From contig NZ_JAKWJR010000001.1 of NCBI RefSeq assembly GCF_022761125.1, positions 592,190 through 656,189 on the forward strand: a stretch of 64,000 nucleotides of DNA, read 5' to 3'. This DNA is from Nocardioides sp. SR21. Lineage in GTDB: Bacteria; Actinomycetota; Actinomycetes; Propionibacteriales; Nocardioidaceae. A program made the position numbers and the translations under genes. The notes beneath the pieces were generated by a model. It did not search any database. It saw only the letters and a list, made by a program, of their open reading frames with translations, and was not told the DNA's origin. Position 1 is the stretch's first letter. The number at the start of each line of letters is the position of its first letter. Below, one piece after another: positions 49,915 to 57,150 of the stretch.

Positions 49915-51239
49915 CCGGCTGCTCCTGGGTTCTGCCCGAGGTTGTCGATCTCCGACCGCACGGCGCTGCGGTAGGCGTCCTTGTTGACGTAGTAGGACAT
50001 ACGTTCCAGCCCGAGGTAGTGATATCCGCCGGACAGGTCAGGACGTGGACCGGCGACCCGCTGCTCGAGAGCGGCCGCCGCGGCGGGGTTCGTCGTCCGC
50101 GCCTTGAGGTACGACGCCACCAGCTCGGCCTGCTCGTAGCGGCCCTGCCAGCCGATGCCGGAGGCCTCGATCATCCCGAGCACGAAGAGGTTCGGGTCCT
50201 CCTGCGTGAACACGTTGAGGTACAGGTCCGGCGCGCTCCCGCGGCCGGCCCAGCGCAGCACGTCCTGGTCCAGGAACGGGTAGTGCAGGTGGTAGCCGGT
50301 CGCCAGCACGATCACGTCGTACGGCGTGGACGAGCCGTCCTTGAACTCGACCTCGGGGCCGGCGAACCGCGCGACGTCCGGCCGCACCCGCAGGTCGCCG
50401 TGGCCGAGGTGGTGCAGGACCAGCGAGTTCACGATCGGGTGCGACTCGTAGATCTTGTAGTCCGGCTTCGGGAAGCCGAACCGCACCGGGTCGCCGGTGA
50501 ACAGCTTCAGCACCCGGGTGTCGATCGCCTGCTTGATCCTCGGCGGCAGCGGCTTGCCCTGGTTGAGCGTGTCGGCGGGCTTGCCGAACAGGTACTTCGG
50601 CACGAAGTAGTAGCCGCGCCGCACCGAGATGTCGACCGACGCCGCGTGGTGCACGGCGTCCACCGCGATGTCGCAGCCGGAGTTGCCGGCGCCGATGATC
50701 AGCACCCGCTTCCCGGCGAAGACGGTCGGCGACCTGTAGGCACTGGTGTGCAGCACCTCGCCGTCGAAGGAGCCGGCGAACGTCGGCACCGACGGCTCGC
50801 TGAGCGTGCCGTTGGCCGCGATCACGCCGGCGTGCCGTCGCTCGACGGTGCCGTCCGGTCCGCTCGAGGTGACCACCCAGCCGCCGTCGCCCGACGGCCG
50901 CGCCGCGATCACCTCGGTGCCGAACGAGAACCCGCCGGTGAGGTCGTACGTCGCCGCGAAGTCCTGGAAGTAGCCGAGCAGGTCCCGGTGCGACGGGTAG
51001 TCGGCGACCTCGTCCTTCATCGGGAACTCGGTGAACTCCGTCGTGGTCTTCGACGAGATCAGGTGCGCGGACTCGTACATCGTGCTGCGCGGCCCGTCGA
51101 TGTCCCACAGCCCGCCGACCCCGGGCGCGAGCTCGTAGCCCTCCCACGGGATGCCGAAGCGCTGGAGGTTGCGGGCGGCGGCGAGCCCGGACGGCCCGGC
51201 TCCGATCACGGCGTAGGTGTCGTGCGTCACGCCCGGCAT
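49911..51239 (-). CDS. Flavin-containing monooxygenase
   Basis: A 442-residue FAD/NADPH-dependent monooxygenase. FAD motif YAVIGAGPSGLAAARNL and second Rossmann motif VLIIGAGNSGCDIAVDA are both present, as is the family fingerprint FxGxxxHxxxY as FDGEVLHTSAY. ATGYH-type signature VLATGYHLHYPF occurs near 335. Likely oxygenates a soft nucleophile or ketone; the substrate is unknown. ATG 51239 is preferred; ATG 51251 would overlap the divergent ligase start. Coupled to the transporter gene. Confidence 0.88.
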   Translation of the reverse strand: MPGVTHDTYAVIGAGPSGLAAARNLQRFGIPWEGYELAPGVGGLWDIDGPRSTMYESAHLISSKTTTEFTEFPMKDEVADYPSHRDLLGYFQDFAATYDLTGGFSFGTEVIAARPSGDGGWVVTSSGPDGTVERRHAGVIAANGTLSEPSVPTFAGSFDGEVLHTSAYRSPTVFAGKRVLIIGAGNSGCDIAVDAVHHAASVDISVRRGYYFVPKYLFGKPADTLNQGKPLPPRIKQAIDTRVLKLFTGDPVRFGFPKPDYKIYESHPIVNSLVLHHLGHGDLRVRPDVARFAGPEVEFKDGSSTPYDVIVLATGYHLHYPFLDQDVLRWAGRGSAPDLYLNVFTQEDPNLFVLGMIEASGIGWQGRYEQAELVASYLKARTTNPAAAAALEQRVAGPRPDLSGGYHYLGLERMSYYVNKDAYRSAVRSEIDNLGQNPGAAG

Positions 51240-51249
51240 GATGTCAGGC

Positions 51250-52173
51250 ATGCGCCCGATGCTCGCCACCAAGGCGTCGCACGTGCCCACCGGCGACGCG
51301 TGGACCCACGAGGTCAAGTGGGACGGCGTGCGCGCCATCACCGACGTCCGCGACGGCAGGGTCCGGATGACCAGCCGCAACGAGAACGCGATCACGATCG
51401 CGTGGCCCGAGCTGTCCACCAGCCCTCTCGGCGACCGCGACCTGCTCGTCGACGGCGAGATCATCGCGCTCAACGAGCGCGGCCTGCCGGACTTCCGCAC
51501 CCTCCAGGAGCGGATGCACGTGCGCAGCGCCAGCACCGCCGCCCGGCTCGCGGACGCCGTCCCGGCGATCTACATGGTGTTCGACCTGCTCCGCCTCGAC
51601 GGCCGCGACCTCACCGGCGAGCCGCTCGAGGAGCGCCGCGAGCTGCTCACCGGGCTCGGCCTGGACGCGAGCTGGCAGGTGCCCGCGCCGTACGACGACG
51701 GCGCGATGCTGTTCGAGGCGACCCTCCAGCAGGGGCTCGAGGGCGTGGTCAGCAAGCGGCGCGCCTCGACGTACCGCCCCGGCGAGCGCTCGCCGCACTG
51801 GCTCAAGCTCGCGCACCGGCACCGGCTGTCGTACGTCGTCGGCGGCTGGCGGCCGCAGGAGGGGACCACCGACCGGCTCGCGTCGCTGCTCGTGGGGGAG
51901 CCGACCGCCGACGGGCTGCTCTACCGTGGCCGGGTGGGCAGCGGGGTCGGACCGAAGCAGAGCCGCGCGCTGACCGAGCTGATCACCGGCCTCGGTCGCG
52001 ACGCCAGCCCGTTCGACGACGAGGTGCCGGCGGTCGACGCGCGGGGCACCCACTGGCTCGAGCCGGTGCTGGTCGTGGACATCGACACGCACGGGGTTGG
52101 GTATACGAGGTTGCGCCAGCCCTCGTTCCAGGGGGTCCGCTCCGACCTCACCCCGGAGGACCTGACCCGATGA
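51250..52173 (+). CDS. ATP-dependent DNA ligase (LigC/LigD ligase-domain type)
   Basis: A 307-residue DNA ligase for end joining. The catalytic lysine is Lys23 in motif I EVKWDGVRAI; motif III is MVFDLLRLDG, motif IV EGVVSKRR, motif V HWLKLAHRH and an OB-fold follows (VVGGWRPQEGTTDRLASLLVG). This corresponds to the ligase part of LigD as a separate protein. The start ATG 51250 is only 10 bp from the divergent monooxygenase start. Downstream genes are coupled in one operon. Confidence 0.88.
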   Translation: MRPMLATKASHVPTGDAWTHEVKWDGVRAITDVRDGRVRMTSRNENAITIAWPELSTSPLGDRDLLVDGEIIALNERGLPDFRTLQERMHVRSASTAARLADAVPAIYMVFDLLRLDGRDLTGEPLEERRELLTGLGLDASWQVPAPYDDGAMLFEATLQQGLEGVVSKRRASTYRPGERSPHWLKLAHRHRLSYVVGGWRPQEGTTDRLASLLVGEPTADGLLYRGRVGSGVGPKQSRALTELITGLGRDASPFDDEVPAVDARGTHWLEPVLVVDIDTHGVGYTRLRQPSFQGVRSDLTPEDLTR

Positions 52174-52835
52174 TCACCGTGCTCGCCGCTGCCGTCGCCC
52201 TCGCCGTGGCCCCCGCGCCCGTCACCCTCGACGGCGTCCAGGTCGAGGTGCACCGCGACACGAAGCAGGTCGTCACGGTCAACCGCACCAGCGGCTACCA
52301 CGCCCGGGTCACCTCCTGGGTGCTGCGCGACGGCCGCTGGCGCCAGACGATGCAGGCCACCGACGGCCGGATCGGGTACGGCGGCCTCGTCCCCGGACCG
52401 CGCCGCCAGCAGGGCACGGGCACGACGCCGCTGGGCACCTACGACCTGCGCTGGGCGTTCGGAACCCACGCGCCGAGCTCCCGGTGGCAGCTCGGCTACC
52501 GCGAGATCCAGTCCGGTGACTACTGGGTGCAGGACAACGCCTCGCCGCACTACAACCGCTACCGCAACAAGCGGGCCGGCGGCTTCCGCTGGCGGCTGCC
52601 GTCGAGCGACCCGAACTCCTCGGAGCGGCTCACCGACTACCGGGTGCAGTACGAGTGGTCGATCGTGACCAGCTTCAACCGGCAGCAGGTGCGCTACCGC
52701 GGGTCGGGGATCTTCCTGCACGTGAACGGCTCCGGCGCCACGGCCGGCTGCGTCAGCGCGCCGCGCTGGTTCATCAGGTCCCTGATGGGCCGCCTGGACC
52801 CGGACCGGGCTCCCGTGATCGCAGTCGGGCGCTGA
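52170..52835 (+). CDS. Secreted L,D-transpeptidase-like (YkuD-type) protein
   Basis: A 221-residue secreted protein with a signal peptide (about 1-18) and a YkuD-like domain. The catalytic cysteine region is HVNGSGATAGCVSAP near 182-197, with the conserved histidine in FLHVNG. The normal SHGC motif is here TAGCVS, so activity may differ. It would modify peptidoglycan cross-links or act as a related wall protein. Odd location: between two NHEJ genes, overlapping both (ATGA before, TGATG after). Confidence 0.78.
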   Translation: MITVLAAAVALAVAPAPVTLDGVQVEVHRDTKQVVTVNRTSGYHARVTSWVLRDGRWRQTMQATDGRIGYGGLVPGPRRQQGTGTTPLGTYDLRWAFGTHAPSSRWQLGYREIQSGDYWVQDNASPHYNRYRNKRAGGFRWRLPSSDPNSSERLTDYRVQYEWSIVTSFNRQQVRYRGSGIFLHVNGSGATAGCVSAPRWFIRSLMGRLDPDRAPVIAVGR

Positions 52836-53749
52836 TGGCTGCCAAGGACTCGGCCGCCAAGGAGGAGATCCGGGTCGACGTCGACGGCCGGACCCTCAAG
52901 ATCAGCAACCTCGCCAAGGTGCTCTACCCGCGCACCGGCACCACCAAGGGCGAGGTCCTCAACTACTACGCGCAGGTCTCGCCGGTGCTGCTCCCGCACC
53001 TGAAGGACCGCTGCGTGACCCGGATCCGCTGGCCGCACGGCGTGTCGGACGGCAGCTTCTTCGAGAAGAACATCCCCGGTGGCACGCCGTCCTGGGTGCG
53101 CACGGCCAAGGTCCCCACCACCGGGTCCCGGGCCCAGTCGACGAGCGACACGCTGGTGTTCCCGATCGTCGACGACCTCGCCACGCTCACCTGGCTGGCG
53201 AACCTCGCCGCGCTCGAGCTGCACGTGCACCAGTGGACCGTCGGCAAGAACGGCCGGCCGCGCAACGCCGACCGCCTGGTCATCGACCTCGACCCGGGCG
53301 AGCCCGCCGGCCTGCACGAGTGCTGCCAGGTGGCGCTGATGGTGCGCGACAAGCTCGCCGAGCGCGGCCTGGGCGCGAAGCCCGTCACGAGCGGCAGCAA
53401 GGGCCTGCACCTGTACGCCGACCTCCCGAAGCGACTGCCCTCCGACGAGTCGAGCGCGCTGGCCAAGGAGGTCGCCGAGGAGCTCCAGGGCGAGCACCCC
53501 AAGCTCGTCACCGCGACCATGACCAAGGCCCGCCGCTCCGGCAAAGTGTTCCTGGACTGGTCGCAGAACGCCGGCTCGAAGACCACGATCTCGCCGTACT
53601 CCCTGCGCGGACGCGAGCGGCCGACCGTCGCCACGCCGGTGTCCTGGGCGGAGGTCGAGGCCGGCGCCGACGACCCCGACGGGCTCGGCCAGTTCGGCTT
53701 CGAGGAGGTCCTCGAGCGGGTCGCCGACCTCGGAGACCTGTTCGCCTGA
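52835..53749 (+). CDS. LigD-type NHEJ polymerase/primase
   Basis: A 304-residue archaeo-eukaryotic primase-like polymerase of the LigD polymerase family, adding nucleotides to broken ends. The N-terminus ISNLAKVLYPRTGTTKGEVLNYYAQVSP, FEKNIPGGTPSWV, the metal-binding pair Asp150/Asp152 in VIDLDPG, and VTSGSKGLHLYADL with the catalytic His, plus RRSGKVFLDWSQN, are diagnostic. ATG 52835 overlaps the transpeptidase stop. It acts with Ku and the separate ligase. Confidence 0.9.
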   Translation: MAAKDSAAKEEIRVDVDGRTLKISNLAKVLYPRTGTTKGEVLNYYAQVSPVLLPHLKDRCVTRIRWPHGVSDGSFFEKNIPGGTPSWVRTAKVPTTGSRAQSTSDTLVFPIVDDLATLTWLANLAALELHVHQWTVGKNGRPRNADRLVIDLDPGEPAGLHECCQVALMVRDKLAERGLGAKPVTSGSKGLHLYADLPKRLPSDESSALAKEVAEELQGEHPKLVTATMTKARRSGKVFLDWSQNAGSKTTISPYSLRGRERPTVATPVSWAEVEAGADDPDGLGQFGFEEVLERVADLGDLFA

Positions 53750-53873
53750 CCGTCTCGGCACCGACCTGAGAGTTGTTACCAAACGGTGGGAAGCCCGTGG
53801 AGGTCGTGTGGATCGGGCGTGGAGCCGCCGCTCCTAACTTGGAGCTCGAATCAACTGAGCACCAGGGGAAGCC

Positions 53874-54392
53874 ATGACCACCACCACCGTCACCACCGCC
53901 CGGAAGCTCGCGCTTCCGCTCGGCAGCGTGGTCGGCGCGGGCGTGCTGGCCATGGTGATGGGGGTTCCCTGGACCAGCGCCAGTGAGGGTTCTTCGGGGA
54001 TCCGCCTGCTGGCAGACGACAACCAGGGCGCGACCTTGACGATCAGCAAGATCGAGCCCGGGGAGTCTGTGTCTCGCAGCGTCACCATCCGGAACTCCGG
54101 TGGTGAGCAGTCGAGGCTGTCGTTCCAGGAGACCGGAGACCCGTCGCCGTTCGCCGATGGCGAGCTGCACCTGGTCATCACCCAGGAGGGACGCACGCTC
54201 TACGACGGCGACTTCGCCGCGATGAGCGACATCGCGCAGGACGTGGGGACGCTCGAGCCGGGGGGATCGAGCGCGTTCACCTTCACGGTGTCCCTGCCCG
54301 ATGACGCGCCGTTCGCCAACCAGGGCGAGCCGGCGACCGCGTCGTACTCCTGGGTCAACTCGGATGCTGGATCGAGCGGTACCTGGCAGTGA
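53874..54392 (+). CDS. Secreted TasA/CalY-like protein
   Basis: A 172-residue secreted protein with a signal peptide (about 1-37) and a beta-rich domain resembling TasA/CalY (camelysin) proteins: ATLTISKIEPGESVSRSVTIRNSG, FADGELHLVITQEGRTLYDG, VGTLEPGGSSAFTFTVSLPDDA. Such proteins can form fibres in biofilms or act as surface proteins. Its dedicated SipW-type peptidase follows. AGGGGAAG lies 4-5 nt before the ATG. Identification is from pattern and pairing, so moderate. Confidence 0.68.
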   Translation: MTTTTVTTARKLALPLGSVVGAGVLAMVMGVPWTSASEGSSGIRLLADDNQGATLTISKIEPGESVSRSVTIRNSGGEQSRLSFQETGDPSPFADGELHLVITQEGRTLYDGDFAAMSDIAQDVGTLEPGGSSAFTFTVSLPDDAPFANQGEPATASYSWVNSDAGSSGTWQ

Positions 54393-54435
54393 CCGGGGCC
54401 TCCGGGTCCTGAGCACGGTCAAACCGGTGGGAGTT

Positions 54436-54516
54436 TCGGCGTATCTGGGGGGAACGCCGAGAGTCCGGCCGGTGTAGAGGACGGGTCCGCCCGGCGCTGT
54501 TGGGGGGAGCGCCGGG
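54436..54516 (+). promoter_or_regulatory. Twin G-looped hairpins in the sipW leader
   Basis: Two hairpins of the same design: TCGGCGT/ACGCCGA (54436-54442, 54454-54460) and CCCGGCGCT/AGCGCCGGG (54490-54498, 54508-54516), each with a G6 run in the loop. They lie between the CalY-like gene and sipW (187-bp gap). They could stop or slow transcription so that much more substrate than peptidase is made. Confidence 0.5.
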
Positions 54517-54534
54517 TGGGCAGTCCGTTTCGAT

Positions 54535-54553
54535 ACGGTCCGGTCCGGACCGT
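54535..54553. promoter_or_regulatory. Perfect 19-bp palindrome before sipW
   Basis: ACGGTCCGG-T-CCGGACCGT has two 9-bp arms around one base, 26 bp before the sipW ATG. It could be an operator or a third leader hairpin; the sequence does not show which. Confidence 0.45.
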
Positions 54554-54579
54554 CCCCCGCAGTCTCGGAAAGACCACCC

Positions 54580-55152
54580 ATGGAGATCACCACCTCCCCG
54601 CACCGCCCGGCGCCCACGCCGTGGGGGCGGCTGCTGGCGCTCGTGGTCGTCCTGGGGCCGGTGAGCATCCTGGTGCTGCTGCCGATCGGGCTGGGCCTGG
54701 AGCGCTACGTCATGTCCGGGGACTCCATGGACGGCGGCGACCAGGGCATCGGGCAGGGCACCGTGCTCTTCGAGCGCGTCGTGCCGGTCAACGAGGTCCG
54801 CGTCGGCGACGTGATCACCTACCGCCCGCCGGAGGAGTCGGGCGTCGACGGGATGGTCACGCACCGGGTCGTGGCCGTCGGCACGGACGGCGTCGTCACG
54901 CAGGGCGACGCGGAGCCGCTGCGCGACCCGTGGGTGCTCGCGACCGACGCGCCGGAGGTGTCCAAGGTCGTCTTCACCCTGCCGTGGGTCGGCTACGCCT
55001 ATCTGCTCATCGAGGACCCCGGGACGTGGGTCCTGGTGCTGCTCAGTGCGGGGGCGCTGGCGGCGCTGCTGTCCGGCGAGCTACGCCGTCGACGCCGCGC
55101 CCGACCCACGCTCGAGCCGGCCCTCGTCACGGAAAGCGTTCCCGAAGCCTGA
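54580..55152 (+). CDS. Signal peptidase I, SipW (ER) type
   Basis: A 190-residue membrane protease with a long N-terminal membrane segment (about 17-40), catalytic Ser49 in VMSGDSMDG and His95 in GMVTHRVVAV where standard bacterial enzymes have lysine, and a C-terminal membrane segment (about 150-170). The Ser/His pair defines the ER/SipW type, whose known bacterial substrates are TasA-like proteins such as its neighbour. GGAAAG is about 9 nt before the ATG. Confidence 0.88.
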   Translation: MEITTSPHRPAPTPWGRLLALVVVLGPVSILVLLPIGLGLERYVMSGDSMDGGDQGIGQGTVLFERVVPVNEVRVGDVITYRPPEESGVDGMVTHRVVAVGTDGVVTQGDAEPLRDPWVLATDAPEVSKVVFTLPWVGYAYLLIEDPGTWVLVLLSAGALAALLSGELRRRRRARPTLEPALVTESVPEA

Positions 55153-55196
55153 GGGTTCCCCCTCTCGACAGACGTGTGGGCCCTATGCTCCTGCCC

Positions 55197-55889
55197 ATGG
55201 CGCAACGTGTTCTGGTGGTCGAGGACGAGGAGGACATCGCGTTCCCCCTTGTCCGCACCCTGGAGCGAGAGGGATACGAGGTCTCCTGGGTCGACAGCGG
55301 GCAGAAGGCGCTCGACACCCTGCCGAGCGCTCCTGAGGTCGTCATTCTCGACCTCGGCCTCCCCGACATCGACGGTCTCGAGGTCTGCCGGCGCGCCCGC
55401 GCGGCCGGGTTCGAGGGCGCGATCATGATCGTCACGGCGCGAGCCGGCGAGCTCGACCGCGTGGTCGGCCTGGACTACGGCGCCGACGACTACCTCGCCA
55501 AGCCGTTCGGCCTCGCCGAGCTGCAGGCGCGGGTCCGCGCGCTGCTGCGCCGTACGGGCGGCTCTGCCGCCGCGGGCGAGGAGGCCAAGCCCGACGGCCT
55601 GCGCATCGACGTCGACGCGCGCCGGGTGTACGCCGGCGACGACGAGGTCCCGCTCACCGGCAAGGAGTTCGAGGTCCTGAACATCCTGGCCGCGAACCGG
55701 GACAAGGTGGTCTCCCGCGGCCGGCTGATGGCCGACGTGTGGGACGAGAACTGGTACGGCTCGACGAAGACGCTCGATGTCACCATCGGCCGGCTGCGCC
55801 AGAAGCTCGAGAGCGTGGGCGTGACTGACCGCGTAGTCGCCGTTCGAGGCGTGGGATTCCGCCTCGAAGGCGGCTCGCCCGATGCGTGA
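55197..55889 (+). CDS. OmpR-family response regulator
   Basis: A 230-residue two-domain regulator. Receiver with phosphoacceptor Asp52 in LDLGLPDIDG, acidic VEDEED at 8-13 and Lys in AKPF near 103; then a winged-helix DNA-binding domain (LTGKEFEVLNILAANRDKVVSR, then TLDVTIGRLRQKL, VRGVGFRLE). TATGCT lies 7 nt before ATG 55197, so translation is probably leaderless; the ATG at 55185 overlaps that -10 box. Overlaps the kinase gene by 8 bp. Confidence 0.93.
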   Translation: MAQRVLVVEDEEDIAFPLVRTLEREGYEVSWVDSGQKALDTLPSAPEVVILDLGLPDIDGLEVCRRARAAGFEGAIMIVTARAGELDRVVGLDYGADDYLAKPFGLAELQARVRALLRRTGGSAAAGEEAKPDGLRIDVDARRVYAGDDEVPLTGKEFEVLNILAANRDKVVSRGRLMADVWDENWYGSTKTLDVTIGRLRQKLESVGVTDRVVAVRGVGFRLEGGSPDA

Positions 55890-57096
55890 ACGGCTGACCC
55901 TGGCCTTCGTCGTCCTGACGATCCTGCTGCTCCTGGGAGCCGGGATCATCCGGTCGTACGTGCTGCGAGACCTGATCCGGGAGCAGGAGTCTCAGCATCT
56001 GAGCCAGGAGATCTCGCTGATCACCTCCATCGTCGAGGGCCGCCACGAGTCCGGCGAGACCATCGACGAGGCGTTCCTGGAGACGCTGGTCAGCCCGGAC
56101 GCGCGGCTGGAGTACGACCCGGAGTCGGGCCCGCCGGTGGTCGTGTACGGCGAGGAGTACTCCGGTGCCGACGACCCGAGCGAGGACATGGGCTCCGCGG
56201 TCGTCCTCGACGACGCGACGCTGACGCTCAGCCAGTCCGATGAGGTGGTGCGCGACATCGTCGGGCGCGACATGGGGTCGATCGCGGCGCTGTTCCTGCT
56301 GATCGCGGTGGTGGCCGGCATCGTCGGCTTCATCATCGCCTCCGCGCTGTCCTCGCCGTTCCAGCGGCTGGCCGTCGCGGCCGCGGCGCTGGGCCGCGGC
56401 CGGTTCGACCTGGAGCTGCCCAGGACCCGGATCCCCGAGGCCCGCGCGATCTCGAACGCGCTGCGCGCCAGCGCGCACCAGCTCGAGGACCGCGTGCACC
56501 GCGAGCGCGACTTCGCCGAGCACGCCTCGCACGTGCTGCGCACCCCGCTGACCGGCCTGCGGCTCGAGCTCGAGGACCTCACCCTGCGCGACGACGTCCC
56601 GGACGACGTCAAGGAGACCGCGGCCCGCAGCCTGGCCTCGGTGGAGCAGGTCGGCACGGTCGCCGCCGAGCTGGTCGACCTGACCCGCCGCGGCAGCCTC
56701 ATGGAGGGTTCCGAGCTGCCCCTCGTCGACCTGGCCACCCAGCTCGCCCAGCGTTGGGCCGACCGCCTCGGCGTGCGCAACCGGACGCTCACGGCGGCCG
56801 CCGAGGGCGACCTGGAGCTGTCGTACACGCCCGGGCCGGTCGAGCACGTCACCGACCTGCTGCTCGCCGACGTCGTCCGGCGCGGCACCGGCGCGGTCCG
56901 GATCGTCTTCCACGGCGAGGACGGCGGCCACCTGCGCGTCCGCGTCGAGAGCGAGGGCCGTACCGACGACGCGCCGACGGGCGGCGACCCGCTCGACCGG
57001 ATCTCCCAGGTGCGCTCGGTCGTCGAGGCGCTCGGTGGCCGGGTGATCGGCGACCACCCGGCCGACGGCATCGAGGTCCTGCTGCCGCGTCGGTGA
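55882..57096 (+). CDS. Sensor histidine kinase with degraded ATP-binding domain
   Basis: A 404-residue membrane kinase partner of the regulator. Two membrane segments (about 6-26 and 133-155) enclose a sensor of about 100 residues; a HAMP region follows, then the dimerisation/phosphoacceptor domain with His217 in HASHVLRTPL. The C-terminal ATP-binding domain is short and lacks the usual N-box asparagines (here DLLLADVVRRG) and the DxGxG and GxG glycine boxes. The frame is intact, so this is not a truncation. It may work with another kinase or as a phosphatase. Confidence 0.87.
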   Translation: MRERLTLAFVVLTILLLLGAGIIRSYVLRDLIREQESQHLSQEISLITSIVEGRHESGETIDEAFLETLVSPDARLEYDPESGPPVVVYGEEYSGADDPSEDMGSAVVLDDATLTLSQSDEVVRDIVGRDMGSIAALFLLIAVVAGIVGFIIASALSSPFQRLAVAAAALGRGRFDLELPRTRIPEARAISNALRASAHQLEDRVHRERDFAEHASHVLRTPLTGLRLELEDLTLRDDVPDDVKETAARSLASVEQVGTVAAELVDLTRRGSLMEGSELPLVDLATQLAQRWADRLGVRNRTLTAAAEGDLELSYTPGPVEHVTDLLLADVVRRGTGAVRIVFHGEDGGHLRVRVESEGRTDDAPTGGDPLDRISQVRSVVEALGGRVIGDHPADGIEVLLPRR

Positions 57097-57150
57097 CTCA
57101 CCGCCGGAGAGGGCTCGTGGAAGCGCTCCCACGCACGTAGGGTGACCCGC

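Noticed and set aside
55882..57096. Kinase gene as a pseudogene
   Set aside because: The frame is uninterrupted, codon bias is normal and phosphoacceptor and membrane parts are intact; only the ATP-binding motifs are divergent.
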